64,000 nt of DNA from Thalassobacillus_A hwangdonensis (GCF_042675915.1 NZ_JBHTKL010000001.1:310001-374000), one strand, 5' to 3'; positions 52,983-60,711 are shown, counted from the first letter of the stretch. The notes: generated by a model from the letters alone, not told the origin. Program-made: numbers and translations.

Positions 52983-53045
52983 ATGTTTGGTACGTATAAT
53001 GAGTTCGAAGTGATCAGACAGACTGGACCAATATGGGGGAAATAA
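52983..53045 (+). CDS. Microprotein 5 of the array, diverged C-terminus
   Basis: MFGTYNEFEVIRQTGPIWGK. The first 13 residues equal the other copies although seven codons differ silently; the last seven residues differ. AAGGAGGG upstream. Followed by a short spacer and a strong terminator. Confidence 0.75.
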   Translation: MFGTYNEFEVIRQTGPIWGK

Positions 53046-53143
53046 CTAAACGAAGCTGAGAATGAGATAACAATAATCCGTACATCTAAAGAAGTAATGA
53101 AGTTTAAATGAATAGAGGTGAAACAATGTATCACATATAGTTC

Positions 53144-53185
53144 AGCCAGCTTTCGAATCGAAAACATTCGAAACTGGCTTTTTTA
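53144..53185 (+). terminator. Terminator of the microprotein array
   Basis: Stem AGCCAGCTTTCGAAT/ATTCGAAACTGGCT and T6. Just before it is a strong site GAGGTGAAACA followed by a 4-codon ORF. Confidence 0.85.
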
Positions 53186-53232
53186 TTTTCTTTAGCTGAT
53201 AGGTATGCTCAATCCGATTTTGTTTCAATAGA

Positions 53233-53260
53233 AAAATGATGAGCGGATGCTCATCATTTT
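53233..53260 (-). terminator. Terminator of the FAD-protein gene
   Basis: Stem AAAATGATGAGC/GCTCATCATTTT, with T5 on the minus strand. Confidence 0.85.
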
Positions 53261-53274
53261 CCTGCTTTGATTCC

Positions 53275-53835
53275 TTATTTTAGAATGTCATGGTCAACGT
53301 ATCGTTCTCCATTCAATTCACTAATTACATTTATTGCAACACTTGCCCCATGACCGGAAGTAATGATGGTATGGACACTGACACCTGCCACCGTTCCAGC
53401 AGCCCAGATGTTCTGCATCGAAGTGCGTCCATCAGAATCTGCATCGATTACTTTCGCTACACGAGGCTCGGTACCATCCATAGTTTTCAAACCGGCCTCT
53501 TCAGCTAATTTTGCAGACATCCCTGTAGCAAAAATGATGTGTTTTGCTTCGTACTCACCTTCATTTGTTTTCAACAAGTATCCTTTGTCATTCTTTGAAA
53601 TGTGGACTACTTCCTCATCTTTGAATTCCGCACCGAATTTCTTCGCTTGATCCTGGCCCTGCTTCAGCAATTGAGGACCTTCAATTTCTTTGATTCCATA
53701 ATGGTTTTCTACCCATGCTTTAGCAGTGATGCTTTTACCATGATCGAACAAAAGTGTTTTTTTATCGGCTTTTGCTGCGAAAATTCCTGCACTGGCACCG
53801 GCAGGGCCGGCTCCAATGATCGCGATATCGTACAT
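53275..53835 (-). CDS. Single-domain thioredoxin reductase-like FAD protein
   Basis: A 186-residue flavoprotein with the FAD-binding GAGPAGASAGIFAAKA motif at the N-terminus and the C-terminal FAD contact AAGTVAGVSVHTIITSGHGASVA. It corresponds to the FAD half of thioredoxin reductase: the NADPH domain and the CxxC redox pair are both missing. Such short proteins occur in Bacillaceae as annotated FAD-dependent oxidoreductases; the partner is unknown. The ATG at 53835 follows AGGAGAGG by seven bases. Confidence 0.8.
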   Translation of the reverse strand: MYDIAIIGAGPAGASAGIFAAKADKKTLLFDHGKSITAKAWVENHYGIKEIEGPQLLKQGQDQAKKFGAEFKDEEVVHISKNDKGYLLKTNEGEYEAKHIIFATGMSAKLAEEAGLKTMDGTEPRVAKVIDADSDGRTSMQNIWAAGTVAGVSVHTIITSGHGASVAINVISELNGERYVDHDILK

Positions 53836-53902
53836 CAAGTATCCTCTCCTTTTAAAGTGAATGATTGTTCAGACATTGTTAACAATTCCCTAAAATAAAC
53901 AT

Positions 53903-53939
53903 GCGAAACCCGCCCTGGTGACGGCAGGGCGGGTTTCGC
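53903..53939 (-). terminator. Strong hairpin after the small membrane gene
   Basis: Perfect stem GCGAAACCCGCCCTG/CAGGGCGGGTTTCGC, very GC-rich, without a clear T run. It lies downstream of the minus-strand HPr-like / small membrane gene pair. Confidence 0.6.
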
Positions 53940-54003
53940 GGGTAAAGATGGAGAAAAGGATGATTGTGTATATGATAAACTCCGCATGCGGAGTTATCAC
54001 CAA

Positions 54004-54156
54004 TTAAAGGTTTGGTAATACATAATTAATAAGAAACCAAATGATTCCGAAGAAAATGATCAGGTAGGCGCCATATTTGATGAAGGCTACTCCTACTTTA
54101 CTTGAATCTTCTTTTTTGACTGTACGTTCCACTTCGACATTACGATGCTCATCCAT
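54004..54156 (-). CDS. 50-residue single-helix membrane protein
   Basis: A small ORF with GGAGTGA before its ATG: charged N-terminus (MDEHRNVEVERTVKKEDSSK) and one membrane helix (GAYLIIFFGIIWFLINYVL). It follows the HPr-like gene by 20 bases and is likely co-transcribed. Unknown family. Confidence 0.6.
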   Translation of the reverse strand: MDEHRNVEVERTVKKEDSSKVGVAFIKYGAYLIIFFGIIWFLINYVLPNL

Positions 54157-54176
54157 GATTCATCACTCCTTATGAG

Positions 54177-54509
54177 TTAAACGACAATGGAAATGTTATT
54201 AGTAATCGTTGAATGATCATATTTCGTTTGCAAATCGCATTTTTCAATTCTTTGTTCCCAAAGGACACTTAACTGATCATAGTGATGGTCGACACACTCT
54301 CCATCAATGATCATTTTCATAGGGGATTGGGTATCTGCCAATAAGAAGAAAGACAATAATTTCGTTACATTTCCTGCATCCGCAATCAGGTGGTTTTGAT
54401 GAAGATAGACATCGCACGCATTATTTGCCACGTAATGGTGGATATTAAGTATTTCGTTCGTAGTCAATTGTTGATTCAGATGAATCTTATAGGAAGTCAA
54501 TTCTTTCAA
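54177..54509 (-). CDS. HPr-like small protein, no HPr histidine
   Basis: A 110-residue protein whose pattern (TSYKIHLNQQLTTNEILNIHHYVAN, then ADAGNVTKLLSFFLLAD and MIIDGECVDHHYDQLSVLW) resembles the HPr fold, but the phosphorylated His of the GLHARP motif is absent. Two Cys and many His are present. The TTG at 54509 follows GAGGTG by six bases and is preferred to the ATG in the site. An ATAYCC/GGGGTA palindrome at 54550-54566 resembles the operators of the sulfur cluster. Function unknown. Confidence 0.55.
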   Translation of the reverse strand: MKELTSYKIHLNQQLTTNEILNIHHYVANNACDVYLHQNHLIADAGNVTKLLSFFLLADTQSPMKMIIDGECVDHHYDQLSVLWEQRIEKCDLQTKYDHSTITNNISIVV

Positions 54510-54549
54510 CGTCATCACCTCGTGTTTGTTTTGCTGTCTTGTTTGGAAT

Positions 54550-54566
54550 TTACCCCTGAGGGATAT
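54550..54566 (-). promoter_or_regulatory. CstR-like operator before the HPr-like gene
   Basis: On the minus strand ATATCCCTCAGGGGTAA, near-palindromic and similar to ATACCTATAGGGGTAA at 47168. A second half-site TTAGGGGTG lies about 15 bases upstream. Confidence 0.5.
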
Positions 54567-54734
54567 GATCAAAACACCCCTAATATAAAATGAGTATATT
54601 TGACTATTGATTTTAAAAGGCGACAGGACTAGCTGGTTTCATCCAAATACTTTAGGGATAAACAAATGATAAGTTGCTATATGAATACAGAGATGCTACA
54701 TTTATCTATAAAAAAACTTTTGAGGAGGGTGATT

Positions 54735-55277
54735 ATGTCAAAGGTATCCTTAATAAAAATCTTTAAGCATCGGATCACCCAGAAGTACCTTCGCAGGTCT
54801 GGCATTCATCATGCCATTTCAGTTGCAAAGCTGGCTGTTCGGTTGGCGGAAGAACGGGGTGTAGATCCTGAGATAGCAGCCAAGGCAGCTTTGCTTCATG
54901 ATATGGGGCATTATGAGTGGTACAGAGACGGGAAATGGGATTACAAAGAATATAGAAAGCATGATATACATGCCATCAAAGGTGCTGAACGGGCACATAA
55001 GTTATTGATTCGGCTCGGCGAAGATCGGTTGATGGCTAAAGAAGTGTCACTTGCTGTACTTCTTCATACGGATAGTTATCTGCCTTTTTCGGTAGAAGGG
55101 CAGAGGACGGCTGTACAACAGGTAGTGGCTGATGCCGATAAAATGGATGAGCAGCCTGGAGGACTCCATCACTACAAAGAAATGGAGTTTGACGAAGCAC
55201 TTACACACTTGAAAAAACTTGATGAAGCGATAGTAAAAAGCACTTCAATCCATTTGGAAAATAAAGCCGCTGAATAA
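54735..55277 (+). CDS. HD-domain phosphohydrolase-like protein
   Basis: A 180-residue HD-domain protein with metal residues in GIHHAISVAKLAV (His), ALLHDMGHYEWY (HD pair) and VVADADKMDEQPGG (late Asp). It is likely a metal-dependent phosphohydrolase on a nucleotide or similar. The ATG at 54735 follows AGGAGGGTG; the longer frame lacks a site. The active-site set looks complete. Substrate unknown. Confidence 0.82.
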   Translation: MSKVSLIKIFKHRITQKYLRRSGIHHAISVAKLAVRLAEERGVDPEIAAKAALLHDMGHYEWYRDGKWDYKEYRKHDIHAIKGAERAHKLLIRLGEDRLMAKEVSLAVLLHTDSYLPFSVEGQRTAVQQVVADADKMDEQPGGLHHYKEMEFDEALTHLKKLDEAIVKSTSIHLENKAAE

Positions 55278-55291
55278 AAAGTATGACACAA

Positions 55292-55320
55292 TTGTTAAAA
55301 AGTGCTTTACTTTATATAGT
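55292..55320 (+). promoter_or_regulatory. Sigma-A-type promoter of a short transcript
   Basis: TTGTTA (55292-55297), 17-base spacer and TATAGT (55315-55320), ahead of a 24-codon ORF and two terminators. Confidence 0.6.
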
Positions 55321-55376
55321 CACTTGGATATACTACTGTTGTATCAAAAAAATCATGAAAAGCGAGGTCGACGTAA

Positions 55377-55451
55377 ATGTTGAATAAAGCAAATTTCCAA
55401 AATGAACTGAATAGCATGAACGTATCGATCTTTGCTGGTAGCATGGTTTAG
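55377..55451 (+). CDS. 24-residue ORF in a short transcript
   Basis: ORF starting MLNKANFQNELNSMNVSIFA, with a modest site (GCGAGGTCGACGTAA) before the ATG. It lies between a good promoter and two successive terminators, so the RNA would be about 170 or 230 bases. It could be a peptide gene or a small RNA with chance ORF. Not recognised. Confidence 0.4.
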   Translation: MLNKANFQNELNSMNVSIFAGSMV

Positions 55452-55490
55452 TTAACTTAATTGTTCGACTATTCGAGCTGACGTATATAG

Positions 55491-55528
55491 ACCACAGATC
55501 GATCATAGGATTGATTTGTGGTTTTTTT
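55491..55528 (+). terminator. First terminator of the short transcript
   Basis: Stem ACCACAGATC/GATTTGTGGT with T7. Confidence 0.75.
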
Positions 55529-55551
55529 CTATGGCTGAAAACATAGATGCT

Positions 55552-55583
55552 AAAAGACCACAGGATCACTGTGGTCTTTTTTT
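55552..55583 (+). terminator. Second terminator of the short transcript
   Basis: Stem AAAAGACCACAG/CTGTGGTCTTTT with T7. Its loop and stem share ACCACAG with the first terminator. Confidence 0.85.
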
Positions 55584-55650
55584 GTGCGAAAAATGTGTGA
55601 AAGGCATGTAGCCTTTACTATAAATAATGGAATTGAAGGAGGTGATCAAT

Positions 55651-55785
55651 GTGACGATCCAGTTTTTTATCTTTACCATCAGTATTTCTAAAAGAGAACG
55701 ACCCATGCATAATGGTAGCCGGCTCAGGAAAGAAGTGGAAGATGAACTTTTCGACCGTAAGATGATGTATTTATCAAGGTTCTAA
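55651..55785 (+). CDS. YrzI family small protein, first copy
   Basis: A 44-residue YrzI-type protein (VTIQFFIFTISISKRERPMH then NGSRLRKEVEDELFDRKMMY). The hydrophobic start with SIS(K/R) followed by an acidic helix is the family pattern. GTG start with AAGGAGGTGATC. In B. subtilis and the B. cereus group such genes occur in tandem; they are small proteins of unclear role. Confidence 0.75.
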   Translation: MTIQFFIFTISISKRERPMHNGSRLRKEVEDELFDRKMMYLSRF

Positions 55786-55808
55786 AAAAATGAAGGAGGA
55801 TGATGAAA

Positions 55809-55871
55809 ATGACTAAGTTGAGAATGATTGCATTTATGGATTGGTTGAATGTGGAGAAAGATAGCGCTTAG
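55809..55871 (+). CDS. 20-residue ORF resembling S1025 of the yrzI operon
   Basis: MTKLRMIAFMDWLNVEKDSA, between two YrzI-type genes, with AAGGAGGATGATGAAA before the ATG. In B. subtilis the yrzI operon has a short ORF (S1025) in which the ribosome-dependent RNase Rae1 (YacP) cuts the mRNA between Glu and Lys codons, as I recall. The VEKD segment here fits that site. Assignment rests on position and motif. Confidence 0.65.
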   Translation: MTKLRMIAFMDWLNVEKDSA

Positions 55872-55904
55872 TGAACCATCCTTTGACGGAAGGAGGAATT
55901 ATCT

Positions 55905-56042
55905 ATGAAACTGAATATTTTATTTTTACAGATTTCCATCAGGAAACAAAACCAGCAGGAATTGCAGCAGGAAGCAATTCGTCAGAAACAGATTGAAAAA
56001 CAAATGGAAAATATGAGAACCAAGCATATGATCCGCTATTAA
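55905..56042 (+). CDS. YrzI family small protein, second copy
   Basis: A 45-residue YrzI-type protein (MKLNILFLQISIRKQNQQEL, then a Gln/Glu-rich helix ending KHMIRY). AAGGAGG before the ATG. It is 33 bases after the S1025-like ORF, in the same operon. Confidence 0.8.
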   Translation: MKLNILFLQISIRKQNQQELQQEAIRQKQIEKQMENMRTKHMIRY

Positions 56043-56104
56043 TATAAAGTTAAAGGGGGCGGCTTTCATGCCGTTACCCTCCTACATAATGAAGAGGTGA
56101 ACAA

Positions 56105-56659
56105 TTGACTGTTTTCAATTACAGTAGACAAACAGAACGTCTGATCATCAGACCATTGGTAAAAGAAGACTATTCATCATGGTTGGATGGATTTAACCAG
56201 CGTCAGCCATCACAACATCGCCATGACAGCGGAAGGATGGATATGGAAGAATGTACAAAGCAGTGGTTCGACAGTCTGGTGGAGAACCACCAACAGTTGG
56301 CTGCAGATGATACTGCCTATGTGTTCGCAGTTTTTCGGAAGTCTGATGGAAACCATATTGGAATGGTGGACTTCTCAACGTTAGCGCGTAATGATTTTCA
56401 GTGGGGAAGGCTCGGATACACCATTCATAATCAGCACTGGCAAAGAGGATACGGGAAAGAGGCGGTCGATGCAGCTTTGAAAATCTCCTTCAGCGACCTT
56501 GAGTATCATCGGATTGAAGCACATATCAATACAGATAATCCTGCCTCAGTTAGGTTGGCTGAAAGCATCGGGATGGAATTCGAATGTGTTCGGAAAGGGT
56601 TCATCCATGAATTCGGAAGCTGGACGGATAATCTGATCTATTATAAAAACGCACAATAA
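56105..56659 (+). CDS. GNAT acetyltransferase, RimJ/RimL type
   Basis: A 184-residue GNAT enzyme: TERLIIRPLVKEDYSSW at the start, core GRLGYTIHNQHWQRGYGKEAVDAAL with the acetyl-CoA loop QRGYGKE, and SIGMEFECVRKGFIHEFG near the end. TTG start preceded by AGAGGTGAA. The target is not known. It is the second RimJ/RimL-type gene in the window. Confidence 0.85.
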   Translation: MTVFNYSRQTERLIIRPLVKEDYSSWLDGFNQRQPSQHRHDSGRMDMEECTKQWFDSLVENHQQLAADDTAYVFAVFRKSDGNHIGMVDFSTLARNDFQWGRLGYTIHNQHWQRGYGKEAVDAALKISFSDLEYHRIEAHINTDNPASVRLAESIGMEFECVRKGFIHEFGSWTDNLIYYKNAQ

Positions 56660-56665
56660 CAACAA

Positions 56666-56707
56666 AAGGATGCGCCAGATTTTCATCTGGTGCATCCTTG
56701 TTTTTTA
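56666..56707. terminator. Bidirectional terminator
   Basis: Stem AAGGATGCGCCAGAT/ATCTGGTGCATCCTT with T6; overlaps the end of the convergent oxidoreductase gene. Confidence 0.85.
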
Positions 56708-58054
56708 GAAAAAGCTTGGAATATCACTTTCCGCTGTGGGATATGCCCAAAGCACCTCTTTCAGGCTTTCAGAGGTGATCCTATGCTCGATTGCCAAGGT
56801 GAACAGGTTGATCAGGTGATCGGCTTTGGAGGAGAGGAAGTGTGCGCCAAGTATTTCTTTAGTGTACGGATTCCGCAATATTTTCATATAAGCAGTGGTT
56901 TCTTTCGTTTGTTTATACGTGAAGAAATTTTTTATTGATTTGGAATCACATTCATATGGGATGGATTTAGCTTTTGCCTCTTGTTGTGTCAGCCCGACAG
57001 ATGCAAGCATCGGATAGGTGTAAACAATGGTTGGCACATGTTTTTGTAATGGCTCCTGTTCCTGATGGTGCAACAAATGACTGATCAGACGCTTTGCCTC
57101 TTCTCCAGCCACAGGAGTAAGGGCTGGTAAATTCGCGCTTGCACAGTCCCCAGCGGCATAGATATGACCTTGGGTGGTGGATTGAAAATTGAAATTCACA
57201 TCAATTCCATCATCCGAATAGGAAACGTTGGCATTATCCAGTGCCAGCGTTTCGATATTTGCGGCTCTACCGCCGCCATGGATGACCATATCTGCATGTA
57301 GCCGATGTTCGTGGTCGAATTTCTGCACCATGATATTATAGCCGTTGTCCTGCTTTGTAATCTTCTTTACTTCTGTATTTGTATGAATATCAATTCCAAG
57401 ATCTTTCGATGTCTCAATCAATTTGTTGGTCATTTCATAATCGAAAGCTTCCAGCACATGCTTTCCTCTATGAACTAATATGACCTCTTTACCCAAACGT
57501 GCCGCCAAGTGAGCGAATTCAAAAGCGATGTACCCTCCACCGACAAACAACAGACGCTGCGGTAATCGTTTCAGTTCGAAAAACTGATCGCTTGTAACCA
57601 TATGGTTCGAACCTTCGATTGGAAGAGTCTTTGGTGTCGCTCCTGTTGCAATGACAAAATGCTTTGCATGCAACGTCTTTTTGTCGACGCTCAAAGTATT
57701 AGCATCAAGAAAACTAGCCCGTCCTTTATAAAGATCGACGCCTTTTTGCTCGAATTTCTTTTCCGTATCATCCGGAATGGGTTGTGTGAATGTATTTTTA
57801 AATGCGATCAACTCTTCCCAATTCATAGAGATATCCGCATTCAGTCCAAGTCCGTTCACACGTTTGGCATCATCATAGATGCGGCTTATTTCCACCATCA
57901 CTTTTTTCGGATCGCAACCATATTGAGGGCACGTCCCACCTAATGGACCTTCATCCACGATGGCTACGTTCCATCCCTCTTTTTTAGCGGAAGAAGCTAC
58001 CGAGCTTCCGGCTACGCCTGTTCCAATGACGATCAAGTCGTATGTAGCATCCAT
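56705..58054 (-). CDS. Pyridine nucleotide-disulfide oxidoreductase (class I)
   Basis: A 449-residue flavoprotein similar to mercuric reductase, dihydrolipoamide and glutathione-type reductases. The FAD motif GTGVAGSSVASSAKKEG, the redox pair in GGTCPQYGCDPKK, the NAD(P) motif VGGGYIAFEFAHLAARLG and the C-terminal dimer domain are all there. The C-terminus has no HPxxxE motif (AYPTAES instead), which argues against a canonical lipoamide or glutathione reductase. ATG 58054 follows AAGGAGG by nine bases; the longer frame is not supported. It might act on a low-molecular thiol or persulfide. Confidence 0.85.
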   Translation of the reverse strand: MDATYDLIVIGTGVAGSSVASSAKKEGWNVAIVDEGPLGGTCPQYGCDPKKVMVEISRIYDDAKRVNGLGLNADISMNWEELIAFKNTFTQPIPDDTEKKFEQKGVDLYKGRASFLDANTLSVDKKTLHAKHFVIATGATPKTLPIEGSNHMVTSDQFFELKRLPQRLLFVGGGYIAFEFAHLAARLGKEVILVHRGKHVLEAFDYEMTNKLIETSKDLGIDIHTNTEVKKITKQDNGYNIMVQKFDHEHRLHADMVIHGGGRAANIETLALDNANVSYSDDGIDVNFNFQSTTQGHIYAAGDCASANLPALTPVAGEEAKRLISHLLHHQEQEPLQKHVPTIVYTYPMLASVGLTQQEAKAKSIPYECDSKSIKNFFTYKQTKETTAYMKILRNPYTKEILGAHFLSSKADHLINLFTLAIEHRITSESLKEVLWAYPTAESDIPSFF

Positions 58055-58202
58055 ACACATTCGCCTCCTTTTTCCATCTTTTATTAAGATACCCTTATTC
58101 ATTTTTAAAAAACAAGAATCACTAGGTAACCTCAATTCCTACGAATCGATGTGGAAATGCTTTATACTTAAAGGAAGAGCCATACATAAGGAAGGTGTTC
58201 GT

Positions 58203-59468
58203 ATGAAATTCAATCGCAAGCCGATACCAGTTTCAGAAGCGGTTAATAAAGTGATGGAAGATAAAAGGTACGGTGGATATGAGGAAATACCATTAAATCA
58301 ATGCGAAAATCGTGTGCTGGCGGAAGATATTACAGCCACCCATCCGATTCCACCATTTGATAAATCTCCTTATGATGGGTTTGCATTGAGGTCGGAAGAT
58401 ACACGGATTGCGGACAGAGACAATCCAATAACATTGAAAGTCATCGAAGAGATCGGAGCAGGCCACCGGGCTAGCAGACCGATCCGGAGTGGTGAAGCAG
58501 TCCGGATCATGACAGGTGCTGAAATACCTGAAGGAGCGGATTGTGTAGCGATGTTCGAGATTTGTCAGACCCATGAGCGTGATGGGGAGAATTATATGAC
58601 AATCAAGCGAAAAATGGATAAAGACCAGAACATCATCCAGCAAGGATCGGAAACAAAAGAAGGCGAAATCCTCGTAGAAAAAGGAGTACATATCAATCCT
58701 GGTGTGAAAGCTTTACTTGCAACCTTCGGCTATTCCACTGTAAAGGTGGGAAAAAAGCCATTGGTAGGGGTCTTCGCGACAGGTACGGAACTGCTTGAAG
58801 TGGATGAAGCCCTGGTGCCGGGAAAAATCCGCAACTCCAATGCATACATGATTGAAGCGCAGGTAAGACGTTCAGGTGGGGAAGTGAAGTATTGCGGTAA
58901 GCTTGATGACGAATTCGACACTTGTTTCAACGCAGTAAAGCGAGCGTTAGACGAGGTGGATATCCTGATCACTACTGGTGGCGTATCGGTAGGGGATTAC
59001 GATTTGATGCCAGACATCTATGAAAAGCTTGGCGCGGATGTGCGTTTCAATAAAATAGCGATGCGGCCAGGAAGTGTGACAACTGTTGCAGAGCATGAAG
59101 GCAAACTCTTATTCGGGCTGTCAGGCAATCCTTCTGCATGTTATGTAGGTTTTGAGCTCTTCGTCTATCCAATCATACAGGCATACAAAGGAAAGGCGAA
59201 TCAGTTCCATAAAAAAATCGAGGCGACGCTTGGACAGGATTTTCCGAAGCCGAATCCATTTACGCGGTTTGTGCGGGGTTTCATGCACTTTCAAGAAGGG
59301 AAGGTTTTCGTATCTCCTGCAGGAATGGATAAGTCTGCGGTTGTCACTTCATTAGCAAGAACTGATGTGTTGATTATGCTTCCTGGTGGGACGAGAGGGT
59401 TTGAAAAAGGGGATAAAGTCGAAGCGATTCTATTGGAAGATTACATAGGCCAGGCTTCTTTTGAATGA
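58203..59468 (+). CDS. moeA: Molybdopterin molybdenumtransferase MoeA
   Basis: A 421-residue MoeA that inserts molybdate into adenylylated molybdopterin. Landmarks: PPFDKSPYDGFALRSED, MTGAEIPEGADCVAMFE, FATGTELLEV, TTGGVSVGDYDLM and GLSGNPSACYVGFELF. All four domains are present. AAGGAAGGTG precedes the ATG at 58203; the longer frame reads through the divergent promoter region. It is 22 bases upstream of moaA. Supplies cofactor to enzymes such as ForC. Confidence 0.93.
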   Translation: MKFNRKPIPVSEAVNKVMEDKRYGGYEEIPLNQCENRVLAEDITATHPIPPFDKSPYDGFALRSEDTRIADRDNPITLKVIEEIGAGHRASRPIRSGEAVRIMTGAEIPEGADCVAMFEICQTHERDGENYMTIKRKMDKDQNIIQQGSETKEGEILVEKGVHINPGVKALLATFGYSTVKVGKKPLVGVFATGTELLEVDEALVPGKIRNSNAYMIEAQVRRSGGEVKYCGKLDDEFDTCFNAVKRALDEVDILITTGGVSVGDYDLMPDIYEKLGADVRFNKIAMRPGSVTTVAEHEGKLLFGLSGNPSACYVGFELFVYPIIQAYKGKANQFHKKIEATLGQDFPKPNPFTRFVRGFMHFQEGKVFVSPAGMDKSAVVTSLARTDVLIMLPGGTRGFEKGDKVEAILLEDYIGQASFE

Positions 59469-59490
59469 AACGAAAAGGGGGAGATCAACA

Positions 59491-60498
59491 GTGAAACAGG
59501 TAACCGATCAATTGCAGCGCCCAATCAGAGATTTGCGTATATCCGTCATCGACCAATGTAATTTCCGCTGTTCGTATTGCATGCCCGCAGAGGTGTTCGG
59601 AGAAGATTATCGTTTTTTGCCTTTCAATGAACTGCTCAGTTACGATGAAATCGTTCGTCTGGCAGAGATTTTTGCTGAATTGGGAACGGAGAAGATAAGG
59701 ATTACCGGTGGGGAACCACTGATGAGAAGAAACCTTGATGAATTGATTGCAAGATTGAAGCGAATCGAAGGCATCAATGATGTTGCGGTAACGACGAATG
59801 CAGTATTCCTTACCAAACAAGCAGAGAAATTGAAAGCAGCAGGACTTGATCGAGTCAATGTCAGTCTCGATGCCATTGAAGATGATGTCTTTAAAAGAAT
59901 CAACGGGCGCCATGTGAAAACACTTCCTGTATTGAAAGGGATAGAAGCGGCAAGGAAAGCCGGACTTCCGATCAAAATCAATATGGTTGTGAAAAAAGGC
60001 ATGAATGAGGATCAGATCCTGCCGATGGCAAGATACTTCAAACAGACAGGTGACACGTTGCGCTTCATTGAATTCATGGATGTCGGGAACCATAACGGGT
60101 GGAACATGGATACCGTCGTTTCGAAGAAAGAGATTATCGATCGAATCAATGAAGAAATGCCGCTTGAAGCTGCAGATGCAAATTATTTCGGTGAAGTTGC
60201 ATCCAGGTACAGGTACAAAGATGGAAGTGGTGAAATCGGCATCATATCTTCTGTTACAGATGCGTTCTGTGGCAGCTGTACTCGGGTACGGTTGTCGGCA
60301 GACGGGAAGTTATATACATGTTTGTTCGCAAGCGCTGGTCACGATATAAAGCGATTGATACGTAACAACTATAGTGATCATCAGCTTTTGCTTGAACTGG
60401 TGAAAATATGGACAGGCAGGAAGGATCGATACTCGGAAGAAAGAAACAAAACTGGTAAACAGCGTGAAAAGATTGAAATGTCCTATATAGGTGGTTGA
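59491..60498 (+). CDS. moaA: GTP 3',8-cyclase MoaA
   Basis: A 335-residue radical SAM enzyme, first step of molybdenum cofactor synthesis from GTP. The SAM cluster motif is CNFRCSYC, SAM-binding RITGGEPLMRR, and the C-terminal cluster in FCGSCTRVRLSADGKLYTCLF. The C-terminal Gly-Gly (MSYIGG) needed for the reaction is kept. GTG start after GGGGGAG; the longer frame inside moeA is not supported. Co-transcribed with moeA. Confidence 0.95.
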   Translation: MKQVTDQLQRPIRDLRISVIDQCNFRCSYCMPAEVFGEDYRFLPFNELLSYDEIVRLAEIFAELGTEKIRITGGEPLMRRNLDELIARLKRIEGINDVAVTTNAVFLTKQAEKLKAAGLDRVNVSLDAIEDDVFKRINGRHVKTLPVLKGIEAARKAGLPIKINMVVKKGMNEDQILPMARYFKQTGDTLRFIEFMDVGNHNGWNMDTVVSKKEIIDRINEEMPLEAADANYFGEVASRYRYKDGSGEIGIISSVTDAFCGSCTRVRLSADGKLYTCLFASAGHDIKRLIRNNYSDHQLLLELVKIWTGRKDRYSEERNKTGKQREKIEMSYIGG

Positions 60499-60505
60499 AT
60501 GAAAT

Positions 60506-60542
60506 GATCCGCGGGTGAACGAACCTTTGCGGATTTTTCTGT
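60506..60542 (+). terminator. Terminator after moaA
   Basis: Imperfect stem ATCCGCGGG/CCTTTGCGGAT with T5. Confidence 0.55.
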
Positions 60543-60711
60543 TGGGAACAGAATGATGTGGCCTTTACTATTTTTCGTAAAACAACATGATCGGCTTTTT
60601 TCAGCATATCTGATCAGCATGTAGCTTCTATTTCGGATGCTGAAGTTTTTTTGCTTTGTATAGGTATTCTAAACTATAATGGTTGTATCCATTAATGACT
60701 GGAGGATGGAA

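Larger units (their letters stand above)
52548..53045 (+). repeat. Tandem array of five ORF-bearing units
   Basis: Five consecutive units with period 104, 104, 104 and 100 bases. Each unit has AGGAGG (or AAGGAGGG), a 20-codon ORF and stop, then a conserved linker (ATCGACAGGG, AAATCCACAAAGGAACAGG). Units 1 and 2 are identical in the ORF; 3 and 4 differ slightly; 5 is diverged in linker and C-terminus. This is direct duplication with later divergence. Confidence 0.9.

Noticed and set aside
52548..53045. CRISPR array
   Set aside because: Unit length of 104 bases, linkers conserved rather than unique, and each unit carries an ORF with a ribosome binding site. No cas genes nearby.
54666..54734. 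N-terminal extension of the HD protein
   Set aside because: No ribosome binding site for the early ATG; AGGAGGGTG lies immediately before the ATG at 54735.
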